The notes: generated from the sequence alone by a model not told the origin. Shown: positions 1 to 10,426, counted from the first letter of the stretch. The stretch is 27,636 nucleotides of DNA from Ramicandelaber brevisporus (GCA_025201865.1 MU602987.1:1-27636); one strand, 5' to 3'. Program-made: numbers and translations.

Positions 1-248
1 AGCACGGCGCCAATCTGCTCGCGCAGCTCGGTTGTGGGGAATCGGGTCAGCTGGAAGATGTAGCGCAGATGCCGGAGCTGGAATGCCGTTGTTGTGCTGC
101 GCTTGGCTTTTCTGCTTGCGGCCGACTGGGGGCTCACATTGATGAACTTGTTAGCAGAGCCCTCGTCCGACGAGCTGCTGCTGTTGCTGCCGCTGCGGTG
201 GCGATAGCTGTGCTGCGGTGGTTGTGGCTGATGTGGTGGATGCGACAT
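1..248 (-). CDS. Homeobox transcription factor, N-terminal part (cut by window edge)
   Basis: The minus strand opens with ATG at 246-248 and stays open for 82 codons to the left edge. The first 45 residues are low complexity (His/Pro/Gln, then a Ser run and an acidic DEG patch). From residue 46 the sequence starts a homeodomain: a basic arm (RKAKR), then a helix-1 pattern with F-Q-L-R-H-L and I-F, the loop T-R-F-P, and a helix-2 pattern T-E-L-R-E-Q-I. This matches the first two helices of typical (non-TALE) fungal homeodomains; helix 3 with the WFxN motif would lie beyond the window. Such proteins bind DNA in the nucleus. The target genes cannot be inferred. The ATG is the first in this frame that gives an intact homeodomain. 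Confidence 0.8.
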   Translation of the reverse strand, partial: MSHPPHQPQPPQHSYRHRSGSNSSSSSDEGSANKFINVSPQSAASRKAKRSTTTAFQLRHLRYIFQLTRFPTTELREQIGAV

Positions 249-820
249 TGTAGATACCATTCTGGAGGTTTGGATGTGGAAAAGTGAATGCTGTGCTGCT
301 GGCAAGTAACAAGGAAAAGAACAGAAAACAACAACAACAACAACCAAAGTTGGAATTGGAAAGATTCGCAGTGGGTAAACGACAGGGTTTGTCAGTAAAG
401 AATCAGATGTGATGACAGAGCACAGAAAGAAACAAAAGATGAGGCGTCAGCAACATCAGCATCAGCGGCGGCAGTTCGCCAAGAAAGGTGCCGGCGTGTA
501 TTTGTAATTTGGACGAAATTGATTGCATCCGCTGGTTTTGGTTGAGCAAGGTAAGGCGATTCCACTGTAGAGACAGGACAAGGGTGCACGCGCAGCAGCC
601 GGGACGGGTACAGGCGACAGGAGAGAAACAGACGGAAGACACCCGCGCCACGAGTGCTCGCATTAACGGAGGTCCTGCTACGCCGCTGCCAGTGTGTCGA
701 CAGTGGAATATTGCTGATGGGAGGAGTTGGGTTCTGCACCGGCGAGCGCTTCAGTCGAAGTCAGGAATAGAACTTGACACTTACTGCCAGTCGGTCGGTC
801 GATCGATTGATGGGGACGAG

Positions 821-848
821 GAAAAACAAAAACAAAAACAAAAATAAA
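821..848. repeat. (AAAAAC)n microsatellite
   Basis: A run of AAAAAC-type units ending in AAAAAT. It lies in the noncoding upstream region. Confidence 0.8.
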
Positions 849-1312
849 AGCAGCAACTGGGAAGGATTGCGAGTGAGTGAGCGTGGATTGAGAGTGTGTG
901 GATTGGATGGGCGAATGCCGGAAAAAGGCAATGTGCTGCTGAATCGAGGAAGCTGTGGTAATCAAAATGGCACCGGATATGTATGTGGAACAGCGAGCGG
1001 ACCCGAGAGCACAACACGTGGAACGCGAGATAGAGAGAGCGACAGAGAGAGACAGAGAAAGAAAGAAAGAAAGAAGAGGAAAAAGGACAGTGTGGTCGAT
1101 GGCGCACAGAGCAGGCAGCTGTTCGCTGGTTCTCGACTGGTGGTGGCTGGCGAGTTAGATGCGAGCTAATTAATTTGTATTGAAGACAGACAGAATGAAA
1201 GACAGAAACCAAGCGAGCTCGGCGAACAGAAGGAAGCCGAGAGTGGTGACTGTGCTGCTGACGCTAAATGGACTGCGAAAACGTTGCAATCGAAGGGGAT
1301 ATTTGTGTGTGT

Positions 1313-1393
1313 GAGTGCAAGTGCGAGTGCAAGTGCAAGTGCAAGTGTGTGGGTCATCAAACACAGTCGCAGTCGCAGTCGCAGTCGCAGTCG
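1313..1393. repeat. Two adjoining hexanucleotide repeats, GTGCRA and CAGTCG
   Basis: Bases 1313-1348 are built from GTGCAA/GTGCGA units. Bases 1364-1393 are five exact CAGTCG units. Both are multiples of three, so they leave frames open on both strands and create false ORFs. Confidence 0.85.
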
Positions 1394-1490
1394 CCATCGC
1401 TGAATGGTAAATGCTCCGAAAGTATTGCAAGTCCGAAATTGCTCGGGCCAGAGAGCGCTCGGTGATGAAAGCGGTGCGTCAATGAAGGTT

Positions 1491-1517
1491 GCTGAGTATG
1501 CTGAGTATGCTGAGTAG
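1491..1517. repeat. 9-bp tandem repeat, 3 copies
   Basis: Three units of GCTGAGTAT, the last ending in G. Confidence 0.8.
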
Positions 1518-1840
1518 AGACGGGGGGTGCGGCGATGGTGGCAGCTCGATTGACAGCGCGTCCGCAAATGGGGGCGGATGCGAGGATGCGAGGTGATTGA
1601 CGAAAGTCTGAGCACACAAGCCACCCGAATATGGGCGAAACGCTGCTCATGAACGGCAGAGTGCGATACACGTACGTTTATGGTATGGGATATGGCTGGT
1701 GCTGTCGATGTATATCGAGAGAAAAAACAACAACAGCAACAACAATGACGAGGATATATGAGGGATATTTGCGATATGACGAGTCAGTTGGAAAAGACGG
1801 AAGGCCGATCGCGCTCTTCAACAACGTTCCACTGGGGTGG

Positions 1841-1848
1841 TTTATATA
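1841..1848 (-). promoter_or_regulatory. TATA box candidate
   Basis: The minus strand reads TATATAAA here, a strong TATA-box match. The nearest recognisable start downstream on this strand is the homeobox ATG, about 1.6 kb away, which would imply a very long leader or an upstream intron. It could also be a chance match. Confidence 0.35.
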
Positions 1849-1980
1849 GACTCGCAGATGATGATGGAGAAATCGAAGGATACTGGCAGCTGGAGACTGG
1901 CCGAATCAAAATATACTACGCAGGCAAAAACAAAAAGAAGAAGAGGAAAAAAGAACAGGGCGGATAAAACGCCAAGAGCC

Positions 1981-2007
1981 GATGCGTGCGATGCGTGCGA
2001 TGCGTGC
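1981..2007. repeat. 9-bp tandem repeat, 3 copies
   Basis: Three exact units of GATGCGTGC. It lies upstream of the TATA candidate as read on the minus strand. Confidence 0.85.
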
Positions 2008-2640
2008 AATACGAGTGCGATATGTGTCGTAGTTTGATTGACGAGGACGTGTGGACTTTCTGCAAAGTGCTGACACACACACGCACACAGACGCACGCAT
2101 ATTGCAAACAAACGCCGATTCGTTGGGCTTGGACCGTGTACTGGTAATCAAAACTTCTCTCATTTGCATAAAACGACTGTCCCTTCGACCGAATGTGATT
2201 CGCAGACTCATAAATCAAGACGGCGAAAATATTGGCTGGCGGCGATGCAATCTATTCACCGCCTCAATGGTAAGCCAGGGGAAAGGGAGAAATGGAAAGA
2301 GATGATGGCTCTGTTGAGCGCCAGCTAATGGCAGACAGACAGAGAAAGAAAGAAAGAAAGAGATGTGTGTAGTGTAGTGGAGTGTGCGATCATATCCGAG
2401 ACGGCGAAAAAAAACACTCGCGATGAGGCACACTTGGTAGTGTCGATTGGTTGATTGGTAATGATGATCAAACACAGACATTCATTCGCAGATTCCTAAT
2501 ATAGATCAAGTATGATAATAATCATGGTTTTAAATAGTAATTATTATAGATAGATAGATTATGGTAATCAAAACACACAAAGCATAACAAATAAAGTCAG
2601 TAAACAACTATTTATAGTACAAGTACATGTAAGAGTACAC

Positions 2641-4079
2641 TTGGCTCGATGAGGACGGATGGGGCTCAGACATCCAAGGAAGAAATTGGGCTGTCACAGA
2701 CAGACTCTGCACATCAACAGAGGCATATTGCTGTCGAGCAACCCATGCCACAAATCATCCAAGCTTCCAGCGGCTACATCAAGTGCGGTACTTTCTGGGA
2801 GGCAGGAGACGAATCTACAACCGCCCACCCGGAATCCTACAAGAGATCATGCCAGACTGGATGGGTTCTTGAACGCGCAGCAATGAGATTGCCCATGACA
2901 GCACCTCCAAGTCGAAGGCATACTAGCGCCTGTCTTCAGTGGAAACTGCGAATAGGAAAAAAGCATCATCATCGCGGACAGCCATCCTCATCGAAAAGGG
3001 AATCTTGCAGCACAAGAAACAAAGCAGGAGCAGAGGGGACATACCATTCAGGTTATAGCTATAACCAATCAGCCAATCAGCCAGCTAGTCTTGATAACTG
3101 TACTACAGAATATACACACATATTGCAAACATAGAATCAAATGAAAGAGACACAGCATGTCAGTATCAATGTCTGCACAAAAGCAAGAGGCTAAACCAGA
3201 GCAAGCAATAGTAAATTGACAATGGATGGAGGTCAGACCTGGATCTGTTGAGAAATTGTACTGGCAAGTACGAGCTGTGAGACCAAAAACCAAGAGTGCC
3301 GAAACACACATTGGCGGCCAACACAACCAAGGGGTCACCATGGTCGATATGTCGGGGAAAGAAATTGTCATCACTCCAGACATCCATTGTCAGCAAATAA
3401 TAGTAATAGCAGTATTAGTTGTAATACAAGATAAACATACCATTCATGTCAACATCTTTTGAGATGTGAGTATAATACAAGTCTATACAAATATGAGAGA
3501 ACACAAGTGATAACAACAATGTCAATACAAATTGTGCGATACCTAGTTGGTACTCGAGTCAAAATGACAATAAAACATGGGCAATGCAGATGATCAGTGA
3601 ACCTTGACTCGTCATTCAGCCCGAAGACTTTCAGACGGCAATTCCTATCAATGTTATTATGTCAAGTTGGTTGTCATCATATCCGTTGCCATAGCACAAG
3701 GCATACAGCCAAAGACGCGGATAGCGAGTGCAACATACCATTCTGCACAACACACATAGAGCACACAGAACACACAGCAAGTAACAAAACAGGCAATACA
3801 CAAACAAACTGTCAGCACAAAACTGCAGATTCTCGATAAGAGCACCCTTGGACTGAAACTTGTTCTTTGAATCAAAGAAAACAAGAATCAGTCCAAGGAA
3901 GGAGTTGGTATCCGTCACTGGAACACTGTCTTTTGCGCTGACATAAGTCCTACTTTTACCGTGCTTGACCACAGTGTTTCATCATAATGTTTTCGCAAAG
4001 AACAAGAGATCAAAAGAGAATGCGTGTGTTACGTGACAAAGTGAATCATACCTTCGTGTGGTAGAGTGGGCACAAGTAA
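2641..4079. other. Stretch without an identified gene
   Basis: I could not identify a gene here. The best coding-like patches are 3226-3390 on the plus strand (codon use looks ordinary and balanced) and 3795-3972 on the minus strand (about 59 codons, Lys-rich, opening after in-frame stops). Neither begins with an ATG that fits an exon model, and neither resembles a family I know. Three copies of an 11-mer that reads GAATGGTATGT on the minus strand could be intron donors, but I could not connect them into a reading frame. A multi-exon gene or a gene relic is possible. Confidence 0.4.
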
Positions 4080-4740
4080 TTGTGGTTGTAGTGTTGGAAG
4101 AGGAAGTGAAGTGAAGTGAACCAAAGTACAGTGGAGTGGTTGTGGTGCAAAGTACTGTGTAGTGAAGTAGCGAGGCGCAGAGGAGTGCAGTTGTCTCGTT
4201 TTGCTAATCTACTTCTCTATTTCACTGCAACTTCCAACCACAAACACAAGTAGTTGCTGAGACAAGTGCAGTGAAGTAGTGCAGGGAGTGCATATGAATT
4301 AGCGAGGCGCAGGAGTGTTTTTGTGGAGAATGCAGCAAAGTGCTGTTGCTGGGGAAAATGCAGAGGAGCACAAATGAGGTGGTTGTGTTAGTTGTAAGGA
4401 GAGAGGTACAGGAAAATGAGAAAAGTGCAGCGAAGTAGCTGAGGGAATGCTCTGTAAAGTAAAGTGCAGAAAAATGGAGTGGTGATTATGGTGTGTTGGA
4501 AGTAGATCAGAAGCAAAGTGGACAGTGAAGTGCAGTAGTTGTGCTGTTGGAAAAGTGCAGAATGAGACAAGTGCAGTGAAGTTGTTGTAGTGTTGGAAGG
4601 GAAAGAAACGGAACGAAGTGCAAAGAAAAGTGCAAAGAAAAGTGGTTGTGTTGGAAAAGCGGCGGAAAACGTAGAAGTAGTTGTGCTGTTGGAAGTAGTT
4701 GTGCTGTTGCTGAGGAAAGAAGGACAGAACATGAAACAGC
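4080..4740. repeat. Degenerate minisatellite-like region
   Basis: About 660 bases are composed of recurring words in changing order: GTGCAG, GTGAAGTAG, GTTGTGCTGTTGGAA and AAAGTGCA. No fixed period can be seen by eye, but the vocabulary is very restricted. The plus strand is G/A/T-rich with few C. ORFs on the minus strand here (Phe/Thr/Ser-rich) are translated repeat and are not annotated. Confidence 0.6.
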
Positions 4741-6185
4741 TCTCCATGAACCAGCTTTGTACTCTGCACGCTCTCAGCCAGCAGCGTTTTTTTCGTTGTC
4801 TCCTTTTTTCGCTGTTTCTTTTTTTCCCCGCCGATTTACACAGTCGATCTGTGCAAAATTTTCATGGCATTTAACATGGTTATCCTCGGTTGCGTGTATT
4901 AAAAAGAATCAAATTTATCAAATATTGACTACAAACACTCATCTAAAACCACATTGTTAGTATAAAACCCCATCATAATTCATGTTTCTATGACCAGTTT
5001 TACCACCTGCATCGATTGGCGACGTCAAGAACAGCGGTTTTCTAGGACCATTTCTGCGATATCGGCTCAAAAAGAACAAAAAACGGGTGTATCGGCGACT
5101 AATGCACGTAGAAAGATGCGGAAAGAAAGCCAGATATGCTTGAGGATCGAATGAACCAGGGCCAAGTGTCGATAAGCGGCGATGTGTGCGTGTTTTGGAG
5201 CTGTCCCAGCAAGTCGCGCGGCCGTTGATTTTTGCACAATTTCGGCAACGCGAAAATGCGTCGGTCACATTATATGGTCAGTAGCGTCGCCAACCACCTA
5301 TAATCACACACACTGTCACACTTGTTTCTAGGTAATTCGACACCGTAGAATCACATGGCGGCGTCAGAATAGTGTCTCAAGAAGGTGTAATGTAAGCTAC
5401 TCACAGTTGAATATTGAGGTTTGGGAGAAGTCGACTAGCGAGACAAAGAATGAACCGATTTCAATGCGAGAACAGTGCCTCGTGTACTCTGGGACATACT
5501 CTACAACTTTCTCTAATCTCACTTTAACAATAGTGGTCATCCTGAGGGTGTTCCAATATGACCTTCTGCAAGCCATGCTCATCGGCGTGACTTGAGCGAT
5601 TCGACTGATTTTTTTCAGCAAAGTCGAACAAGTCCAGCCTGCTTTCCACTCGATTTTTTTCAACTCTTTTTTTTATTCTTTGCGGTCGACGATGATCACG
5701 ACGAACGAGTGAACGGACGACAGCGACAGCGGTGAACAACGGTGCGAGCGGCAGCTACAGTAGCGACTGACGATGTTTTGCAGAGGAGACGATGACGACG
5801 GAACGAGTAAAGTATGAAAGACGAGATGAACGACGGCAGATCGAGACACAGCGAACGAACAAGCGACATATTGAATGAAAAGAGTAAGTGAACACGGGAC
5901 AGCGCGATGGCTTGCAGCACATCCATCACTCGGAGTTGACTCTCGCTGACTTGCGATGGACTAGACGGCACGGCTGAATCAATTCCATACATGCCTGGCA
6001 CATTTCTTCCCTCGAGCTATAACGAGCTTTGACATCCTTCCTCTCCGAATGTATCCAGACAATCGACCATTTCTCCCCTGACTAATCGACTCCATTTGAT
6101 ACGTGTCAAATTGAGATGAAGCGGCGGTCGTGGCCCATTCTCGGCGATGCTGTCGGCGACATTGCACATCCGGCGGTCGTGATTC
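4741..6185. other. Stretch without an identified gene
   Basis: Several ORFs of 60-100 codons overlap on both strands and none is recognisable. Plus-strand pyrimidine tracts lie at 4787-4830. The longest plausible plus-strand frame is open from 5332 to 5597 and has no ATG until 5464. Minus-strand frames around 5700-6180 are also open but would need frameshifts or introns to join. A small spliced gene is possible; nothing firmer can be said. Confidence 0.35.
4961..4967 (+). promoter_or_regulatory. TATA box candidate
   Basis: TATAAAA on the plus strand, about 130 bases after a T-rich pyrimidine block. No convincing gene follows, so it may be a chance match or mark a short or spliced transcript. 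Confidence 0.25.
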
Positions 6186-6530
6186 TCAAGATGGTTTCGC
6201 ATGGCCTGCGTCGCTTGGTTGCCATGTGGTGTTGTGTGGCTGTCGGTAGTGGTCGTGGTGGTGGTCTGGCTGCCTCGGCTGGCTCGTGGCTCTGGCCTGG
6301 TTCCAACGTGTGGTGGTTCGGTGGGTCGCTGTGGTGGACTGTGTGGGCTGGTGGGCCGTTCTGGTGGTGCTGGTGTACCTTCTGAGGTGCACCGCACTGC
6401 CTGGAGCCGCCTGCCTGCCGCCGCCTGGGCCAGCCTGCCTGGGCGGACTGGTCTGGGTGTCAAGGTTGGATCGTGGATTACTGGCGCTGCAGGCATCGTA
6501 GAGGGTCGTGGGTGGGTCCATTGGACTCAT
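6186..6530 (-). CDS. Hypothetical Pro/Thr/His-rich protein, doubtful
   Basis: This 114-codon frame starts at ATG 6528-6530 (MSPMDPP) about 65 bases downstream of a TATAAG sequence at 6595-6600 on the same strand. The product is low complexity: Gly/Gln-rich in the middle, then Thr/Arg/His/Gln-rich. The DNA is clearly more GC-rich than its neighbours, with strong G/T bias on the plus strand. A second minus-strand frame covering 6017-6496 is also open, so a frameshift or an intron near 6200 could join the two. No family is recognised; it may equally be noncoding GC-rich DNA. Confidence 0.25.
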   Translation of the reverse strand: MSPMDPPTTLYDACSASNPRSNLDTQTSPPRQAGPGGGRQAAPGSAVHLRRYTSTTRTAHQPTQSTTATHRTTTRWNQARATSQPRQPDHHHDHYRQPHNTTWQPSDAGHAKPS

Positions 6531-6606
6531 CAATGTCCCCTCTATGCAGCCATGTGCTGTGCTGTGCTGTGCGTGCCTGCCTGGCCGAGCTAAACTTATA
6601 TCTCGT

Positions 6607-6813
6607 TTAAGCTTTGAGTATGTTATCCGCCTCAATGAGGGCTACATTTTTGTCCCATGGTGCGAGTGTGGTTTGCTTATGGTTTGAAGGAGTGGGAGTA
6701 GGAGTGGGAGTGGGAGTGAGTGATATGGTGTCTTTTCCCTCAGAAAATGCGTATGCAAGGGTCCGAGTAGTTTTATAATTGGAAGTTCGACACCATATAC
6801 GGTCAGTAATCAT
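6607..6813 (-). CDS. Hypothetical short ORF, 68 aa
   Basis: ATG at 6811-6813, stop at 6607-6609. The middle is a Thr-Pro dipeptide run encoded by an ACTCCC-type repeat (about 6692-6720); the flanks are non-repetitive. It lies just past the stop of the HLH/homeodomain ORF on the same strand, so it may simply be part of that transcript's 3' region. No family is recognised. Confidence 0.2.
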   Translation of the reverse strand: MITDRIWCRTSNYKTTRTLAYAFSEGKDTISLTPTPTPTPTPSNHKQTTLAPWDKNVALIEADNILKA

Positions 6814-6878
6814 AATAATTAAAAAAAAAACAAGATATTCAGTCTAAAAGAAAAAGATGAAAAAGATGACTTGTGGTA

Positions 6879-8377
6879 TTATGTGGAGGCTGATATTCTC
6901 TTCTTGATTTGTTTCTGAGTATTTTTGAACCAACTATTGATCTTTTCGACTTCCACACCAGCCACTTTAGCCAATGCACATCTCTTCTCATTTGATGGAT
7001 AAGTACCTTTCTCATGTTTCAGTATCCATCTTGTGACATACATCTTCATCTTTGGGTGCATATAGCTATTGCCTGGAGGCCATACACCATCTTCAGCTGG
7101 TATTGTGTCCAATATTGCCACTGCTGCCGATATTGTCAAGGTGGCGTCACTGTTGAGCAAACTGATAACATCAATTGCCTCCTGTAAGAGAAGACACTTG
7201 GTAAATGACTGGGTACCTGGCAGTACATTTCGAAGTTGTTCAATTGCATGATTGAGCTTCTCTTCAGACGATTGATCAGTGGCTGCAGCTGTAGTTGTAA
7301 TGGTTGTAACCGATGATGTGGTACTATATCTAGTTGAGAGAATTTGCAGAGTTTTCTGAACAATCTTGAGCCGAGTCAGTGAATGAGTCTCATCAATCAA
7401 TCCACGTAGCTGATTAATGAATAATCCAAGAATTGCATCATCTCTTTTTTGACAAACATTAGTGTGATGATCAAGCACGTGTTTGATTAACGATGAACTG
7501 GGCAGCGGTTGTTGAACCTTCTGCTGAGCTTGCTGAATCTGATGCCGCTGTTGTTCAGTTTTGCGTGGCTGTGAGGTTTTAATCTGATCAACAACCGTAT
7601 CAGTCAATGGATATTGTTGCTGAACCTGCTGAACTCGCTGAACCTGCTGAACTTGCTGCTTCTGTATGGATGACGATGGTGAGATTGAGAAGTCAGATGG
7701 AGGAGGTTTTGGGAACGATTCTTCAGCAATTTCAGATCCCTCAAGAGGCAAAGATGTCGCAATTGATACTGATGGTGCAGATTGGCGTGGTTGTTGTTGC
7801 TGATTCTGACTCTGATGTTGCTGTTGTTGCCACTGAGATACAGGTGTCAATGTTGCTGCCGCGGTTGATGTGGAAACAGGACTGCTTGTGGTATTCTGTT
7901 CTTGATGAGAACACGAATGTGGCAACTGCTGTTGATTAATATCGAGTGATGAGTCAATATGGTAATCGTTGCCGCAGTTGCTGGTATCGACTATCTGTTG
8001 CAGCTGCTGTTGTTGAACTTGCTGTTCCTGCTCTGAAGTTGATATCGTAGATAGGAGATTGTGTGATTCGATATATTTAATGGCATCCAGCAGTAGTTTC
8101 GGCCTGGGTGTTGATTGAGTGCCCGGTATCACGTCTCGAAGTTGCTTGATTGCATCATGAAGCTTCCACGTAGATATTGGAATTGTGGTTGGTGAGATTG
8201 TTTGCAGAGCTTTCTGAACCACTTTGCGCTGACTCAATGAAGGTGGTGCATCAATCAACCCGCGCAGTGTATCGACAAATGTTTTGAGTTTGTTCCTGTA
8301 TTTGTTAGTATAAACTTTCAACTTTTCATGGTCTATCTTTTTTCTCGTTGACACACTTTGTTGCTGTAGCTGTGATG

Positions 8378-8408
<31 letters not shown>

Positions 8409-8411
8409 AGA
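6879..8411 (-). CDS. HLH-like / homeodomain protein, 5'-truncated copy of the mosaic family
   Basis: The frame is open from 8411 to the TAA at 6879-6881 but contains no ATG until just before the homeodomain, so the start is missing. In order it encodes: a Ser run from a TCA repeat; a basic segment STRKK; an HLH-like module (L-H-D-A-I-K-Q-L-R, a loop with P-G-T-Q, then L-L-L-D-A-I-K-Y-I); a long Gln/Ser/Pro linker; a second HLH-like module with the same pattern (L-N-H-A-I-E-Q-L-R, P-G-T-Q, L-L-L-Q-E-A-I); and a C-terminal homeodomain with TYPSNEKR and the helix-3 motif WFKN followed by basic residues (about 6888-7080). The Y-P-S loop suggests the TALE (KN) class. Bases 8000-8372 are, by eye, about 90% identical in inverted orientation to 15283-15650. 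A nuclear DNA-binding role is inferred; the piece may be a pseudogene. Confidence 0.7.
8374..8408. repeat. GAT/TCA triplet repeat at the head-to-head joint
   Basis: An interrupted (GAT)n run. On the plus strand it encodes an Asp run leading into the oxygenase ORF; on the minus strand it encodes a Ser run leading into the HLH/homeodomain ORF. It is the exact meeting point of the two truncated ORFs. Confidence 0.85.
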
Positions 8412-9435
8412 TTATGTTCCAGAGAGTGATGACGATAGCGAGAGTGATGGTGACGACGATGAAAGTGACGATGAGGATGACTGCGGCAATGTTGGCATTA
8501 GCGGTGTGACATATTTGGTTCCTGAGCTGTGCAAGATGAATGTGTACAAGGAAGGCGACATGTTCCGCCCTCATGTAGATACGATTACGGATCCTCGCTT
8601 GGTGGCTTCGCTGGTGCTTTGCCTGCCATCCCCTTTCACCGGAGGTGAGCTCACTGTTTCGCATGGCGACGACAAGCATGTGGTCAAGTTTGGAGGCTCT
8701 GGTGTCGATGCAAATGAGGATGAGGATGAGCAATGCAACTGGGCAGCCTTCTACACCGACTGCGTCCATGAGATTCTGCCAGTAACTTCCGGCTACCGTG
8801 TCACTGTCACGTACAACTTGCTGGGTGTGAGAGATGGTATCCAGCGCTCTCCGCTGGTCATCGACTCGCCTATCATCTCTGTCTTTAGAGCGGTGCTTGG
8901 ATCAGGTTTTAAAGGTAAGCTTGCTGTTCCTGCCCAGCATGCGTATCCACACACATCTGGTCTCAAGTTTGAGCTGAAAGGAGCTGATGCCGTCGTGTAT
9001 TCCGCAGCCAAGAGTCTCGACCTCAGTGTCAAGTTGGTTCCATTTTCCACCGACACGGACCTGCTAGAGTGCCTTGATCCAGACCGTGACGTTGACGATT
9101 TCCACGAAGGCGAAGATGATATTCAGTATAGCGATGATGAGAACGCCAATAAAAATGACGAGGGTGAAGACGATAACAATAATGGTGGCCGAAATCATGG
9201 CAAACGATTTAAAATCGGCGGGTTCTACTATAAGAACTTTTCGAGAGTTGACATGCTCACCACAGGTGGCGACTATGGTAGCCGATTTGAGAACATTCAT
9301 GGATCGAAGCGTATCGTTTGGATTCCGGCACGCGATCCGTTTAACGAACAAGTTAGTCATGGTGGATATGCGTATGGAAATGAACCCACTGCGACGCTTT
9401 GGTATACCCAAGTCGTCATTGTTCTCACTATCTAA
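8374..9435 (+). pseudogene. 2-oxoglutarate/Fe(II) oxygenase (prolyl-4-hydroxylase-like), truncated at both ends
   Basis: An acidic Asp/Ser/Glu stretch leads into a Fe(II)/2OG dioxygenase core. The metal ligands are visible: HxD in FRPHVDT (His at 8572, Asp at 8578) and the distal His in DCVHEI (8767). The 2OG-binding Arg follows in SGYRVTV (8797). The strand LVLCLPSPFTGGEL is typical of the fungal members. The frame opens at 8314 but has no ATG before 8536, inside the fold, so the real start is missing. The C-terminal part has an acidic insert and ends at 9433-9435 right after a conserved-looking YGNEP...LWYT segment; from memory, relatives continue beyond this. The active site looks intact, so a functional product spliced to another exon cannot be excluded. 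Confidence 0.65.
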
Positions 9436-10426
9436 AATAGATAAGCTAGATTATAAGTTCATCTTTAAACGTAGCAATCGTCATTTAGAACGACCAGGCA
9501 GCGACTCGGTCCTACGACATACTCCCACGAGCCAGGCACGACGCTGGCTGTGCGGCTGTTGGTCGATATGTCCCGGTACCAGTAGCACTTGTTTGGCAGC
9601 TCGTGTACAACTCCTGTAGCTCGGGTGGCAGTGGCGGCAGCTTCGCGGCTTTGCCTGGCGATGCCTGACCTGCGACGATTCCCAAATGATGAGGTGCCAG
9701 TTCACTGAACACCTACTGCAAGCGGAATTGAATCGTCCTGCTCGAGGTCAATGTGGCCGGACTCAGCTGAAGCAGTTGCAGTGCGGGTGTTTCTGTAGCT
9801 GTGCGTACGGCGTCATGTGCATGTCACTGTCACTGTCGTTGTTGTTGTTTTGTTTTGTTGTGACTCTCGAAAGAGAAACGATGAAGAAACAAATCTGCTA
9901 GCAAAACCTCCCACTTCCACGTTTCATTTCTATCAGATTGCTCGTTTGAAGTATGAGCGATGGCGAGCCACCACAGTCGACTTAATCACCGGTTTGCAGC
10001 TGCCCATCTTGTGTTTCCAACAGCGAGGTCGTCACTATTTCCGTCTGACACCCTGCCAGCTTCACCTCTATCAGCCAGTCCACGGCGAGGAGCATACCTG
10101 TGCAAAGTCCAGTCGAGTCTGCTCATTATGGCATCGTAATTCCAGCAGCGCGCCAATGGCAAGTGATGACAGCTATCTTGCACTCCTGAGACGGCTGTCG
10201 ATGTTGCTGGTCTGCATCACTTTTTGTTTGGATGATCATTATCGACAGTAATGAGGTGATTTGTCTTCAGTGTTGCTTGTTGCTTTTTGGAATGTGGCGG
10301 TTGATTGAGGCAAGGAACACAATGCTTAATTGACAAACGAAAAGACAAATGGACATATCAGCATACACCGTCGATCACTGACCCGGTCTTATGCGCCACT
10401 TTGTCTCTTCATTGCATTGCTCTGAG
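9436..10426. other. Stretch without an identified gene
   Basis: Short frames are open on both strands (minus 9512-9712, Pro/Leu-rich; plus 9900-10250) but start without ATG or inside other frames, and none resembles a known family. The minus strand near 10096-10103 reads CAGGTATG, which could be an intron donor. This may hold relics of the missing 3' part of the oxygenase gene or of its former neighbour. Confidence 0.35.

Larger units (their letters stand above)
249..2640 (-). promoter_or_regulatory. Long CT-rich, repeat-rich upstream region of the homeobox gene
   Basis: No convincing coding sequence lies here; the ORFs are short, overlap on both strands and consist of translated repeats. 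The plus strand is purine-rich (GAGA, GAAAG, ACAAA words), so the minus strand, which is sense for the homeobox gene, is CT-rich, as fungal leaders and core promoters often are. It contains many short tandem repeats and one clear TATA-like box on the minus strand. The role as promoter and leader is inferred from position and composition only. Confidence 0.45.

Noticed and set aside
69-1624. Several ORFs of 60-150 codons on both strands in the first 2 kb
   Set aside because: They overlap each other, translate short tandem repeats and have no recognisable domain; the only supported gene there is the homeobox start at 1-248.
2649-3134. 161-codon plus-strand ORF
   Set aside because: The ATG and frame are intact, but composition looks random (Ser/Gln/His/Thr mix), all three plus frames are similarly open and no family pattern is seen.
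3595-3972. A spliced minus-strand gene built from the open patch at 3795-3972 and the GTATGT donors
   Set aside because: I could not find acceptors with a plausible branch point that keep a frame, so no gene model is proposed.
4957-5268. 103-codon minus-strand ORF
   Set aside because: It starts with GTG, has no ATG, and the opposite strand is equally open.
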